Origin: Floccularia luteovirens
Taxonomy: Eukaryota > Basidiomycota > Agaricomycetes > Agaricales > Squamanitaceae
Direction: 5' to 3'
DNA: 64,000 nucleotides
Assembly: GCA_009739215.1 (NCBI GenBank)
Contig: VSJF01000011.1
Coordinates: 1,297,317 to 1,361,316, forward strand
Below the pieces are notes generated by a model. The model was not told where the DNA came from. It ran no database searches and worked only from the letters and a program-made list of their open reading frames with translations. A program made the position numbers and the translations under genes. This document shows positions 21,017 to 33,646 of the stretch, in pieces; the first letter of the stretch is position 1; each line of letters starts with the position of its first letter.

Positions 21017-23749
21017 ATGGTAACATCAACTACTGCAACTAGGTCGCAAACTATTACCTTCGTCCAAGAGAAGCCTGTATTACTTGTAACCAAGGAACTT
21101 AATAAAGCCATCGAAGAATGTAAAGCCAAAGTGGCAACCATCGCCAAAAATTGCGAGAGGAGGAACATGAAGTTCAGGTATGTATACTATATAGTAAATG
21201 AAGTCAATCACTAAAGTGACATCCGCTGTTCCTTTGCGTTGTTAGAGATATTGAATTTGATTTGGAAAATGACCGAGATAGATGTTTGCATGGCCTTAAA
21301 CCCACCACTACCTTTTCGCCTATAGATGTGCAGCGCGTTACTCAGATATTCGAGAAACCGAAATTCTTTGTTGACAAGCCAGATGCGAACGATATTGTGC
21401 AGGGTGCTCTGGGTGATTGTTGGTTCCTTTGCGCTCTAGCAACAGTCTCTACCACCCCAGGATTGGTTGAGACTTTTTGTGTTGACGTGGGTGTTATCGG
21501 TTGTGTGTTCGCGTCTCTTTGTTGACAATCCATCCTCTATAGCGCAATGAAGATGTTGGAGTCTACGGATTTATTTTCTTCAGAGACAATTCCTGGGTTA
21601 CTGTGATTATCGATGAGTGAGTATCATTGCATTGTTGCATGACTATTGTGCTTAACTATGGCATTCCTTAGCATGCTCTTCACCAATGTTCCGAAATATG
21701 AAGAGCTCCTTGGTTCAGAACAAGCGCTATACCATAATAACAAGGAAGAATACAACAGATCCGCCCGAAAAGGTGGCAAAACTTTGTACTTTGCAAAGTC
21801 GGGTAATGAGGGAGAAACATGGGTGCCATTAATAGAAAAGGCATATGCAAAACTCCACGGCAACTATGGATATCTTATAGGTGGCCATGAAGGTGAAGCA
21901 ATCGAAGATCTCACTGGGTAAGTTCCTTGACTTGAGGTATTCGTGCATTCATTTTGAATTTGGTGTCTAGTGGAGTTTCCACTCTTATGCGAAGCAAGGT
22001 ATGTTTGCTTTGAAACCCGTCGTACCGCATGTTTTCAGAAATCGGTGTTACCAGGACATTCTTGATACGAACCGGTTCTGGGAGGATGAACTTGCATATG
22101 CAAACCAGGATCGCCTTTTTGGGTGTTACTTTGAGGAGTTATCCTCCCAACGCAACAACATGTCCGGTACCAAAGTCCAAGGCCTTGTGGGGAATCACAC
22201 GTATTCGGTGTTGCGAGCTGTCGAGTGCCGTGGTAAACGCTTCGTTGTCATGCGGAACCCCTGGGGCGACACTGAATGGAATGGCCCGTGGTCGGATGGC
22301 TCAAAAGAGTGGACACGCGAATGGTTAGCAATGTTGGATGATCCATTACAGCACCAATTTGGCGAAGATGGTCAATTCGTGATGGAATGTGAGTAACAAT
22401 GAGTGTGCATACCAATTGCTATCAAACTAATGTTGTGTAATATCTCAGACAAAGACTTCTTGGAGTGCTGGACGTTTATTGGTCGCACAATTCTCTTTGA
22501 TGACAGTTGGGCCATGACCTCCCAATGGCTTTGTGTTCCTGCCCGTCCATTACCCTCCGCATGGTCATTTGGTGATGTCTCCTGTGAGTGCTTTTTTCAC
22601 CCTTTACCAGCACGTCGAAGTGAAACATAACAATGTCAAGTCACATTTACGCTTCCTGCTGCTTCGGACACCGTTATTGTCTTGTCGCAACTTGATGATC
22701 GCTACTTCAGCGATCTCGCATCTCGTGCATATTGGACCTTTGATTTTGTCTTAGTGAAAGAAGGCGAGAAAGACCCAAAAGGGGAGTCGACACACGGTCG
22801 CTTTTATGCACGCAGTGTGAATCTTGAGATGTATCTAGAGCCGGGCAAATATTTTGTCTATGTGAGTCCCCATAATGAGTTGCTTGGTGCTGTCGGCTAA
22901 GTTGTCGTCTAGGTTCGAATCGAGCGCACGGTACATGGAAAGAAGGTGAGAAATTTAATATCGCCAGGTTATCATCGCCAAACTTGACGATTTTCGACTC
23001 TAGAATGAACGTACTATTGAGGACTGGCAATACCAGAAATACTCGCGAATCCTTACTGAAAGGGCCAAAGCACAATCTATTGCAATTAGTAAGAAATTCG
23101 CTGGACAAGTTCCTTACTGTAACTGACCTGCCATGCGATAGATTATAAACCTGAGTGAGCCTAATGCTACTTGTTATTTCTGGAAGTTGTAGTGATTCAG
23201 GACCTTAGATTATATGCCAAAGATGTGCCGACTCCTTTGTCCTCTCTCATCCAACGCGATTTCGACGCATATGAGAAAGAGAAGAAGAAGGAAGAAGAAG
23301 AAAAAGCGAAGGAAGAAAAGGGCACTTTAGTAATTGAAGGTGCTTCCGATAATTTGGACTCTGGGGATGAAACTGTGACAACTACCACGACCACTACCAC
23401 TGTAGTGGTGAAAAAGGTGTCAGCAAAGTCCTCTGGAAATGAAACTCAGAAGGTGTTAGACAAACCGATGGGTATGCAAAGTCCTACTACAAGCTCAAGT
23501 TCTGTCGATCTTTGCGATGTAGTCGAGGAGCCGAGTAGGGGAGCTCCATCTGGAGCAAGAGTACCTATGGAAGGAGTATCGCCTGCTCCTCAAGGTTCCA
23601 AAGCTGATACTGAGAACGCCCCTACTCCTGACCCAGCAAAAATACTCCCTCAGAACGAGGACGAAGTTACACTTGGACTGAGAGTATATACCCGCAAGGA
23701 TGTACCAGCTACTGTTGTTTCCCGATTGCGAACACAAGAAACGTCTTAA
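21017..23749 (+). CDS. calpain-like cysteine protease (C2 family)
   Basis: Calpains are intracellular calcium-regulated cysteine proteases. The N-terminal helical segment carries KVATIAKNCERRNMKFRDIE (spliced) followed by ENDRDRCLHGL. The protease core contains all three catalytic elements: Cys in VQGALGDCWFLCALATV, His in VGNHTYSVLRAVE and Asn in FVVMRNPWGDTEWNGPW. YGFIFFRDNSWVTVIIDD and GGHEGEAIEDLTGGVSTL are further core blocks. Downstream is a beta-rich C2-like region (SQLDDRYFSDLASRAYWTFD, YLEPGKYFVYVRIERT). A Lys/Glu-rich coiled stretch follows (near 23260-23320), then a low-complexity Thr/Ser/Pro tail ending in LGLRVYTRKDVPATVVSRLR. The layout matches a basidiomycete cysteine protease family, not Rim13/PalB, because no MIT domain is visible. 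There are many short introns. Confidence 0.88.
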
Positions 23750-23876
23750 AGTACAGATATTAAATTAAATTGTTGATGACAATGTGTTAACTTAGTGAAA
23801 TCGCGCTCCACGTGACCGCGTTGTCGTTTGAATTGAGCAGAATAATGATAATTGAGTCTGTTCTCATCTAGTTGCA

Positions 23877-26800
23877 ATGCCAGGAAGAGTATCCCAGGCC
23901 TCTGTAGACGCGCCACTCACTAAACTTCTAAGAAATGTCCCAAAAATCTTTGATCAAGCTCAAAACTCTACAACCAACCACCAGAAAAATTTCGTTGCAC
24001 TCTACAAGCTACATGTCGAAGCTGCTCAGTTCACTGAACCTGCCCAGGGCGGCCGTGTTGTAAAACTCATAGGGGAGCGGTCATTTGAAGATACATTTAA
24101 GCACATGGTTGTCTGTGTTCTCCCTGTAAAAAAAGGAGTAGGACAAAGCGACCGTATAATCAAGTTCATTGGGGGCTATACTAGGTTTGTAAATGAGAAA
24201 GGTTTGTTCATGAATACTATTCGCCGGGAATACATTGAACTTGCTTCATATTTAGCCGCTGAAGAAAAGGCCGACCAAGCAGTTTGCGATGATGACGATG
24301 ACGATGGTACAGCTTCGCGTTTCACTGCACATCTGTTGGGCTTCCTCATAAAAGGATTTGTGGCCAAAGACAAAAATGTACGATATCGCTCTCTTTGTAC
24401 AGTAGCAGAAATGGTATCACACCTTGGGGAGATTGAGTACGTATATTACGTCTCTCTCATTCATTCATTCTCTAAAACGTGATATTCTCAGTGAAGATTT
24501 GTACAATACTCTCCGCGCAGCTCTTCTGGAACGTGTGACTGATAAAGAAGCGAGTGTACGCGTACAAGCAGTTATTGCCCTCTCCAAACTGTGTGGGTCG
24601 GAGGATCCAAGTGAGGTGAAGGAAGGAGAAACTGTACAAGATGTGCTGCTCGAATCTCTTGCTCACTGATACTTCCGCGTAAGTGCTCAGCATTTGCATT
24701 CGTGTTAATATTTATAGCATATCCAGTGACGTCCGACGCGCTATTTTCCTCAATATACCAATAACTCCAGCTACCCTTCCTAATATCCTAGAACGAACTC
24801 GAGATACAGACACTACTAATCGAAAAGTCTTATATAATGCCGTCTTTGAACGCAATATCACTCAAGGCGACGGTACAATGGGGGTTACACATCCACGTGT
24901 AGCTGAGCATCACTCAAAGAGAGCTCATTGTACGCAATGGCCTTGGAGATCGAGAGCCTGCAGTTAGAAGCGCAGCAGGATCATTGATAGGCAGATGGGT
25001 AGATGCCATTGACGTGAAGACTGAGGTTCAAGAAACTGGGGTTAAATCGGAAGACGATGTTACACAGAAGAAAATCGAGGCCTCAGTCCTTACTCTCTTT
25101 GAAACTTTTTGATTTGACAGAAAGCACAGTGGCTACCGATGCATTACTGAGTGTGTTTACCACTCGCACTGATATTTTCAATAATATTGAATTTGGAGGT
25201 TTGTCTTATCTTTGATGAAGAACAGAGTTCTAGCAATACTGATCATTTGCAGATGCTTTCTGGTCAGAACTTACACCAGAAAAAGCTTTCCTTGCACGTG
25301 TTTTTGTCGAGCACTGCAAAGCAATCAAGGATGAAACAAGGCTGGAAGCTGCCCTTCCTGTAGTCACTGCACTTGCCTTCAGGATACAGGAATCATATAA
25401 TCGCCTTATGCAAGACTTTCAAAAGGAAGAGGAGGAGAACTTCTTAATGGAGCGTGAAGAAGACGAAAAGGTCCGAATTGAAGACGACAGGATCGAAAAA
25501 TTGTTCATTATCGGGGAAATGCTCAAGCTTGCGGTCAACCTAGACTTTTCGGATGAGATTGGTAGGAGAAAGATGTTTCAGCTTGTTCGTGAGTGTGATC
25601 ATACTCTTTTCTCGAATAGCCTACCGAAGAATTGTTTTGTATTAGGTGACATGTTATCTCAGGAGACGTTACCAGAAATTCTCATTTCGTCTTGCCTTGA
25701 TGTCTTGAGGACTTTATCTGTCAGCGAACGTGACCTTATCCGTGTAGTTGTTGAAATCGTCCATGAACTCCGAGATACCGAGGAAGATGAGGAAATCCAG
25801 GTGTGTACCACGTCTGTTTACACCTTAGTGTATTCAATCACTTACAACATAAACCGTCGATTAAAGGAAGTCGACACAGAAACAAACTTTGGTGATACTC
25901 CAGCCACTGTGAAGACAAACCATGCTGCTCGTAGCGCGAAACCGCCGAAGGAATTATCATCCGAAGAGAAAGCTCGAGCCGACTTTATCGATCTTAAATG
26001 TCTGTCGCTATGTATTGGAATGCTTGAACGTGTAAATGGTGTAAGTTGTTAGATTCTATTCCTCATGTCATCTGAAGGTTAACCTTGTTCCGAAGACACT
26101 CGAAGAAAACGTCATCCTTGATGGCATACTATCCGAACTAATTTTTCCTTCCGTGAATAGAAATGAACTTCCGTTCCAAGAGAAAGGCTTGATGTGTTTA
26201 GGATTATGTTGTCTGATTGCAAAAGTACGTATCATGACTGTTGTATTTGAAGAAATGGTCCGATTATGATTTGTAGCGTTTGGCATTGAAGACAATCCAA
26301 CAATTCTTGATAAAAGTCAAAATTGAAGGGTTACCAGAGGTCCTAAGGATCAGTCTTGTCCAAATTATTATTGACGTCCTTATGGTCCATGAGGGAGCTA
26401 TTGTTCAACAAGGTTCAGTTACGGTACGTAGTTGATTATTACCGATACCTGACACTGACATTCATTTTGAACAGCTGCAAGAGATAACGGACGACTTGAT
26501 TTCTTTATTTAGTAAAGACGTATCGCCAAGAGTAATGGCGTTGCTTAGTATTGGTATATCAAAATTAGCACTCTCTGGATTGATCATGAACCCGGAAGTA
26601 AGAATATTCAACTGATGTTGGATTTTGTGGTTGCTGACACGAGTGCAGGTAATCAAGAGCCTCGTACTGATGTATTTCAATCCTTCAACGGTCGATAATT
26701 TGGAATTGCGCCAGTGTTTGACCTTCTTTTTCTCTGCCTATTGCTATTCTTCTCCGAATAATCAACAAGTTATGCGAAAGGTAAGTATCATATAACATAT

Positions 26801-28254
26801 CTGAAAACCCTGGCTCATAGATTTTTCAGATATTCTTCAAGACGTTCGTTGAACTCAATCGCGTTCGCGACGAACTGGAAGATAATTCAGAGATGGTTGG
26901 TCCAACGCAGGTCGCTTCAATATTTCTTGACTGGACGGACCCTATTAAACTATCGCATGCGATGTGAGTCACCTTTTTCAACATTCTTCCAACAATGATT
27001 GACACCAATTTTCCAGTAATTCGAGGGTCATTGAGCATGATAAAGCATTATTCAGTGCTGATGAGGATGTGCAGATTGATATGGCGATAAAGATCATCAG
27101 AAAATTGCTCAAACAAAAAGTGGAGCTTGGAAGTGTGTTTCTTTTTTATGGACGCACTTTGTTATTTATTGACTACAAACCATTACAGAGGAAGAAATGA
27201 AAGCACTTTTCTATGTCATCGGTAAAGTGCATATTCCAGAAAAGATGGATGACGACAAGCTTCGCACTTTCAAACTATACCTACATTATCTTCGAATGGT
27301 ATGTCCGTAATTCGCCTTCCACTCGTGTCAGGATCACTCAAACCAATGCAAAGCGCCGTCCACCCCAAGATATTACTTCCGTGAAAGCTATCACAAGATT
27401 GGAGGCAACTTTATCCGAGAAATTTGCTAAGCAATTGGAAGATTTCAGCGAAGCTGAGTACAGGAAGCTAGAAGAGCTCAAAGATCTCTTCGAGTTCTTG
27501 GATTCTATTATTCCAGAGGATGATGATGAGGTCATCGACATTGAGATTCCGAAAAAGAAAGGTCGTAAGAGGTATGAGTTACTATCATCGGGTGTAAGTT
27601 TAGTTCACAATGTTATATTTTTCTCGCAGGAGATCGGACAGTATCATAAGCACAAGCACTGAAAATGATTCGATCGCAAAGAGAGGAAAGCGTTCAAAGT
27701 TTGTTATGTGATTTGAAAAGAAAATCTTCACTACTGACTTGTAAGATTTGTAGGAAACCACGTGTTTCGTACCAGGATGATGATTCAGACGATGACGATG
27801 ATATCGTAGAACTAGATGCGCCTCCGCCACAATCTGCACCTAAAAGAGTCATGCCTAAGAGAGCTGCGTATGTCCTATTTCTTGGCGAATGTTTTCTTAA
27901 TCACTAACCATGAACATTGGTCAAAAACCAGAACATCAAAGATATCCAAGGAAGTGATTGTGATTAGCTCAGGAGGTGAAGATGAGGAAGATGAGGAAGA
28001 TGAGGAAGAGCAAGAAACTCCAAGAACATCAAGTCGGCATTCGAAGTCAAACTCTTCTCGGTGCGTTTGCCAATTACTATCTCCTTTTCTTGATGTAAAT
28101 TTGCAATCCTGTCAGTCGTCCTGTTAAAGTGAAAAAAGAAAAAGGAACAAGTTCAGATGGTGGCAGAGAGGAATCGGAAAACAATGATTCAATTTATATT
28201 TCTGATTCAGAGGATGAGGAGGAAGAGGTCAATGATCTACTCGCAGATGAGTAA
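23877..28254 (+). CDS. YCG1: condensin subunit Ycg1/CAP-G, with three apparent frameshifts
   Basis: Ycg1/CAP-G is the HEAT-repeat (HAWK) subunit of condensin, which binds DNA and drives mitotic chromosome condensation. It starts at 23877 with LTKLLRNVPKIFDQAQNS. Family blocks include SFEDTFKHMVVCVLPVKK, FLIKGFVAKDKNVRYRSLC, VTDKEASVRVQAVIALSKL, DVRRAIFLNIPITPATLPNI, RNGLGDREPAVRSAAGSLIG and SVNRNELPFQEKGLMCLGLC. The acidic C-terminus ends in DSEDEEEEVNDLLADE. Three places need one base removed to keep the frame: 24661-24669 (before DTSADVRR), 24897-24903 (in HPRV-LSITQREL) and 25095-25105 (before LKLFDLTES). Everything else joins across about 12 short introns. Identity is secure; whether the frameshifts are real or assembly errors is open. 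HEM14 starts only about 90 bp after the stop. Confidence 0.9.
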
Positions 28255-28343
28255 AAAGCTTTTTGTTGTAGTGTAGTATCACGTGGTGCTTATCATAGCT
28301 ATAAATAATTATGTAATTTTGAGTTTTCTTGACACTGCCTTTA

Positions 28344-30018
28344 ATGGCAGCCAAAAATATTGCAATCTTGGGTGGAGGTTTGACTGGGTTGTCCTCTGCC
28401 TTCCATCTATCTCGTCGCTTTCCAGATGCTTTGATTACTTTACATGAAAGGAGTACACGACTTGGAGGCTGGGTACGCAGTGAACGCATCGATATTCCGA
28501 ACAGCACTTCGTCTATTCTTTTAGAATCTGGACCCCGTTCTCTTCGTCCTAACGCGAAGTCAGTATTGGAATTGGTTAGTTGTGACCAAGCTTTTTGAAA
28601 CGGTATTGGATGATATAGCCAAGCTAGATTAATCTACTCAATCTGAAAGAAAGCGTGGTCTCAGTTCCTAAAACAGCGCCGGCTGCAAAGTCTAGGTTCC
28701 TGTACATCCCAAAAAGCAATGGAGAGTCACCTACAATCACGGGATTGCAACCAATTCCATCCTCGTTCTCTTCACTGCTCTCTTCACCTTTGAAACAGGT
28801 TCTTATACTGGGTGTTCTGAGGGACGCTTTGAGGTGGAATAATCGCACTACTACTTCTCATGACGAGAGCGTGCACTCATTTCTCACCCGTCATTTTGGT
28901 GAGAAATTTGCGTGCATTTTTGGTAGTGCGTTGGTACACGGAATATATGCGGGCGATTCAAGAAAGCTCAGTTTACGGGCTGCATTCCCTTCTGTGTGGG
29001 AGGCGGAAGAGAAAGGATATGGAAGTGTCATCCGTGGATTTTTAATGTCTAGAAAACAAGATAATCTGCGGAATGACGAGGATTATGATCTTGGACAAGT
29101 GCCGGATATGATGCGTGATGTCTCGGTGTTTTCGTTTAGAGATGGGATGGAAACACTCACGCGAGCGATGGAAGATCATCTGAAGCGGTTCCCGAACGTG
29201 CAGCTGTTGAAAGGATCTAGTGTCAGTTCACTAAAGGTGGGAGATGATAAGACAATAGAGGTGACTTGAATGGTTATGTGTGATTTCATCCTGCTCATAC
29301 TTTGGTTCAGTTGTCTATAGGAACGCCCCGCAGTTCTTATAATCCGAGTCATGTAGTGTCCGCTCTTCCTCTCACCATCCTACACAATTTGTTGCACTCG
29401 CAATCATCACCAAAACCATCAAGTCTTCCGAACCTCACAGTAAACCCTAGTTCTACGGTTCACGTCATAAACTTGGTTTTCCCTGGACCTCCTGCTTCAA
29501 TACATCCAGCTGGCTTTGGCTACCTAATTCCACGACCAGTCTCTGATTACCCCTCATCTGCTGCTGTTCCCTACGACTCATCAGGTTTCCTTGGTACCGT
29601 CTTTGATTCATGTTCACTCCACGAGCAAGACAGACCTGATACTGCAGAGTACTTTACTGATGCAAAATACACTAAACTCACAGTTATGATGGGTGGGCCT
29701 TATCCAATGAAACCCCTGCAGACATCGTTTGGGCACAGTCACGATGTTCCATTATATATTCGGGATGTATTACAGACACTCATGGTACATCTTGAGAAGC
29801 ATCTTCCGGACCCTGTTTATTGGCGTGTACAGAAGAATGATGATTGCATACCGACTATGTTGTCTGGACACCAAGAACGTATACAGGAAATGAAGAAAGT
29901 ATTGCGAGATCCCTCTGGGTGGGATGGAAAGCTGGAAGTGATTGGTGCTGGTGTTGGTGGAGTAAGCGTTGGTGACTGTATTGAGGCGGGACGAAGAGTT
30001 GGACGGGATTGGCAATGA
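28344..30018 (+). CDS. HEM14: protoporphyrinogen oxidase, three exons
   Basis: This enzyme oxidises protoporphyrinogen IX to protoporphyrin IX, the penultimate step of haem synthesis, on the mitochondrial inner membrane, using FAD. Exons: 28344-28574, 28628-29260, 29311-30018. They sum to 1,572 nt, giving 523 residues. The N-terminal dinucleotide-binding motif is IAILGGGLTGLSSAFHLSRR, followed by LHERSTRLGGWVRSERID and LESGPRSLRP. The middle has FGEKFACIFGSALVHGIYAG and SVFSFRDGMETLTRAM. The C-terminal FAD-binding end is KLEVIGAGVGGVSVGDCIEA. I chose ATG at 28344, directly before AAKNIAILGGG, because no in-frame ATG lies closer upstream. That leaves little room for a classical presequence, as is common in fungal Hem14. 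Confidence 0.96.
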
Positions 30019-30129
30019 AAGATGTACCAGAATTTATAGTTTATTTTATTTTAAATTTTCTAATGATATCTTGCCTTTGTTGTGAATTGTTTGGTCCTCA
30101 CACATCTTCGCATTGAACGTCTCGTCAAA

Positions 30130-32944
30130 ATGCAAGACGGCCGTGCACCAAGGTACTTAATCTCATCACAACATTCTATATGTACTAACATATACTCCAC
30201 AGAATAAAAAACCGGGCTCCAGCTGCGATTCAAGTAAGAAAACTTGAATTGCTATAGACCTACCCCCACACATTAATGCAATTCTTCTTCTGTTCAACAG
30301 ATCACAACTGAGCAGCTCCTGCGAGAAGTGCGTTTATTGCCTATACTCTTTGCAACAGATTATAGTTAACCGCTAATCATAGGCTCAAGAACGACAAGAA
30401 ACAGCATTCCGCGCACCAAAACAGCGAGTTGAGGATTTTGAAGAACTTAGTGAATACCGTGGTCGGAAAAGAAAAGAATTTGAGGAGCGGATCCGTCGCA
30501 CGAGAGGGAGCATGTGGGTACCTATAACATACTTACATGATGGAAGAAAATAACTGTTTGTTGCAGAAAAGAATGGCTACAATATGCGAATTGGGAGGTA
30601 AGAGTTATAAAATAAAAGACTCATTTCTCTTCAGTTTCTCAACAGATCATATAGGCATCCCAAAACGAATTTCCTCGTTCACGATCTATCTTTGAGCGTG
30701 CACTTGACGTTGATCCACGTTCAATACAATTATGGCTTTCATACACGGAAATGGAACTCAAGTCGCGAAATGTGCAACATGCACGTAATCTTTTCGATCG
30801 TGCAGTGACACTACTACCCCGTGTGGACCAGTTGTGGTATAAGTATGTGTACCTAGAAGAGTTGTTACAGAACGTCCCAGGTGCGCGGCAGGTGTTTGAA
30901 CGATGGATGCAGTGGGAACCGGATGACAAGGCGTGGCAAGCATATATTAAGCTGGAGGAGAGGTACCAGGAGCATGACCGGGCTAGTACGATTTTTGAAA
31001 GATGGGTAGCTGTGCGACCAGAACCGCGGGTATGGGTGAAATGGGGTAAATTCGAGGAGGACCGTGGAAGGCTGGATAAGGCTAGGGAAGTTTTCCAAAC
31101 TGCGCTAGAATTCTTTGGAGATGAGGAGGAGCAGGTAGAGAAGGCGCAGGCTGTATTCAGTGCGTTTGCGAAGATGGAGACAAGGCAGAAGGAGTACGAG
31201 CGTGCGAGAGTGATTTACAAGGTGTGTTGCTATACTCGAGTTTCTTACTACTCACTAAAAACACTATATAAGTTTGCTCTGTCACGTATACCAAGATCGA
31301 AATCTGCAGGTCTTTACGCTTCTTACACGAAATTTGAAAAACAACATGGAACTCGAGATACTCTCGAGAGTACTGTTCTTGGAAAGCGACGTATACAATA
31401 CGAGGAAGAGCTGGCGCATGATGGGAGAAATTACGACGTTTGGTTTGACTATTCGAGGTTGGAGGAAGGTGCTTGGCGAGACTTGAAAGGCGAGGGATCA
31501 ACGGCGGAAGAAATGGATGCAGCTTCTATAAGAGTTCGTGAAGTATACGAGCGCGCTGTGGCCCAAGTCCCTCCAGGTAGCGAAAAGCGGCATTGGAGAC
31601 GGTATATTTTCCTTTGGCTTAATTATGCTCTATTTGAAGAGATCGAGACAAAGGTGCGTAGATTGACATCTGTGTACTTGGGGGGATAAACACTTATTTT
31701 AACTACGCAGGATTACACCCGGGCCAGACAGATTTACAAGACGGCTGTCTCACTGGTCCCACATAAACAGTTCACTTTTGCAAAATTGTGGTTGATGTTT
31801 GCAAAATTTGAAGTTCGACGTCTTGAACTTTCTACGGCACGAAAAATTTTGGGTACTGCGATTGGTATGTGTCCCAAGGAAAAACTATTCAAGGGATACA
31901 TCGAACTTGAAGTTGAAGTAAGTTGAAATTAGATGGCTTTGTGCATTTCTCAGGTCCTTATTCATCCTTTGCAGCTTCGCGAATTTGACAATGTCCGAAA
32001 ACTATATCAAAAATATATAGAAGTGGAGTCTTATTTTTCTTTTCCTTCAAAAAGCATATCACTTACGATGTTCAATAAGTTCGATCCTGCCAACTCTGCT
32101 GCCTGGATCAAGTACGCAGAGCTTGAAGCTCAGTTACAAGACTTTGCTCGTACTCGGGGTATCTTCGAGCTTGGAGTTTCGCAATCACCTCTGTCCATGC
32201 CCGAAGTGCTGTGGAAGTCATATATTGACTTTGAAATTGAAGAAGGTGAACGGGCTGCTGCTCGTGCATTGTTTGTACGACTCGTGGGACAAAGTGGACA
32301 TGTGAAAGTGTGGATTGCGTATGCAACGTTTGAAGCAGAACCTATTCCACTGCCTCGTGCGCAGAGGGAAGAGGAGGAGGAAGAGGAGGAAGATGGAGAG
32401 AGGAAAATGGTTCCTGGTGATCCTGTTCTTGCACGACAAGTGTTCGAGCGGGGATATAAAGACCTGAAATCTAAAGGTCTCAAGAGTGAGGTATGTCTTT
32501 AATTCTCCTCCTGGTGGTTTAATCAATTTCTAACAAGTCAAATTTGATAGCGCGTTGCGTTGTTGGAAGTCTGGAAGACGTTTGAAGAAACACATGGCAC
32601 TGCCGAAGATGTGACCAAGGTGCAAAATATGATGCCAATTGTCAGCAAGCGCAGACATGTCGATCAAGAAACTGGACAGACAGTGGAAGGTATATATATA
32701 CATTCTTATTTTATTTTTTGCCTGCGGTATATTAATCATAATCACAGATTGGGACCTTGTATTTGCAGACGATGAACGCGAGTCCAACCCTACTTCATTC
32801 AAATTCCTGCAAATGGCGCATGCATGGAAACAAAAGAATGCAGGATCTGCGATGTTATCCGGTTTCACTGCTGCGAAAGCCGAGGAGAAGGAGGATCAAG
32901 ATATGAGTGATGTAGATAGTTCTGATGAGGATGAGTCGGAATAA
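30130..32944 (+). CDS. CLF1: pre-mRNA splicing factor Clf1/Crn (Syf3), HAT-repeat protein
   Basis: Clf1 (Crooked neck, Syf3) is a scaffold of the NineTeen complex in the spliceosome. The protein begins [20 protein letters not shown] and carries a near-continuous array of half-a-TPR (HAT) repeats. Examples are [80 protein letters not shown] and [20 protein letters not shown]. After the last repeats it has an acidic linker and [19 protein letters not shown], then an acidic tail ending DSSDEDESE. There are many short introns. The one at about 32022-32079 runs GTGGAG to AATAAG and joins KYIE to FDPANSAAW. The gene appears intact, and each repeat has the W..Y..E/A..FERAL pattern. Confidence 0.95.
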
Positions 32945-33102
32945 AGAACAAAACTGCACATCTCTGTATTCTCTCATGTTTTGTGTGGCAGGTAGTACTA
33001 TGATATATTCAGAATGAAATAAGATATAACTATCATATGGAAATCATAGTTTGGTGATATTGACTATGGGGATATATGATTGGCAATTACGTTGGAAACT
33101 AA
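32945..33102. other. convergent 3' region between CLF1 and HMP1
   Basis: The two genes converge here with about 158 bp between stop codons. The sequence is AT-rich, as expected for overlapping 3' UTRs and poly(A) signals. No other element is seen. Confidence 0.5.
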
Positions 33103-33541
33103 TTAAACATTGCGGTTGATATTCTGTTGAACCTGACCCTTATCATGTTGAGCATTCCCTATTGGATTTGTGTTAATGAGGATGTCCTGCATAGGGAGTA
33201 TCGGGCATACTTACCAGACATCTGCTGTTGTTTGTCGCCTTTGACGGCCCCAAAAACAGAGTCCTTCTTGCCCTCTATGCGGTCAGCAGTTCCTTCGACA
33301 TAGCCTTTGGCTTGTGCAGCGTTGTATTCTGCTTCACCAGCGGCATGCTCTTGCTTGCCGGATTGTTGCCATGAAGTAGCACCGGTCAAGTTGCCGACGG
33401 TTTCGACAACGGTGCCTTTCACAGAATGGTATTGACCAGAGGTCTTGCTGTATATAAAAGTAAGTAACGAATTGGTGTAGAAATGGGAAGTGAAAATTAC
33501 TTGGGCTCGCCAGAGGTAATGTTGTTAGTAGATGAAGACAT
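33103..33541 (-). CDS. HMP1: Hmp1-like CsbD-family small protein (cruciform/mismatch DNA-binding type), three exons
   Basis: Exons: 33501-33541, 33215-33447, 33103-33158. They sum to 330 nt, giving 109 residues. The sequence reads [20 protein letters not shown], then [39 protein letters not shown] and [19 protein letters not shown]. This is very close in plan to Ustilago maydis Hmp1, described as recognising mismatched and cruciform DNA, and to CsbD-like stress proteins (G-x-x-E/K-x-x-G-x-x-T/V-G repeats). It is hydrophilic with no cysteines. A TATA-like element (33574-33582) and a perfect TGACGTCA (33622-33629) lie just upstream, suggesting stress-responsive bZIP control. Family assignment is strong; biochemical function is by analogy. 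Confidence 0.85.
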
Positions 33542-33573
33542 TTTGTTATGTTGAAATGGATCAAGTTATCCAT

Positions 33574-33582
33574 GTTTATATA
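33574..33582 (-). promoter_or_regulatory. TATA-like element of HMP1
   Basis: TATATAAAC on the minus strand lies about 35-40 bp upstream of the HMP1 start codon. The spacing implies a very short 5' UTR. Confidence 0.45.
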
Positions 33583-33621
33583 CCCAAAAAATGGTGGTGC
33601 TAAGTACAGTACATCGTCACT

Positions 33622-33629
33622 TGACGTCA
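33622..33629. promoter_or_regulatory. CRE palindrome TGACGTCA upstream of HMP1
   Basis: A perfect 8-bp ATF/CREB site lies about 80 bp upstream of the HMP1 ATG, with a TACGTCA half-site about 5 bp further. This element is the classic binding site of fungal Atf1/Atf21-type bZIP stress factors. It also sits just 3' of the neighbouring oxidoreductase stop codon, so its target is inferred. Confidence 0.45.
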
Positions 33630-33646
33630 TGGTACGTCATTATATG

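Noticed and set aside
22905..22935. tRNA-like GGTTCGAATC box
   Set aside because: It lies in a coding exon of the calpain-like protease (encoding RIERTV), and no matching acceptor and anticodon arms flank it.
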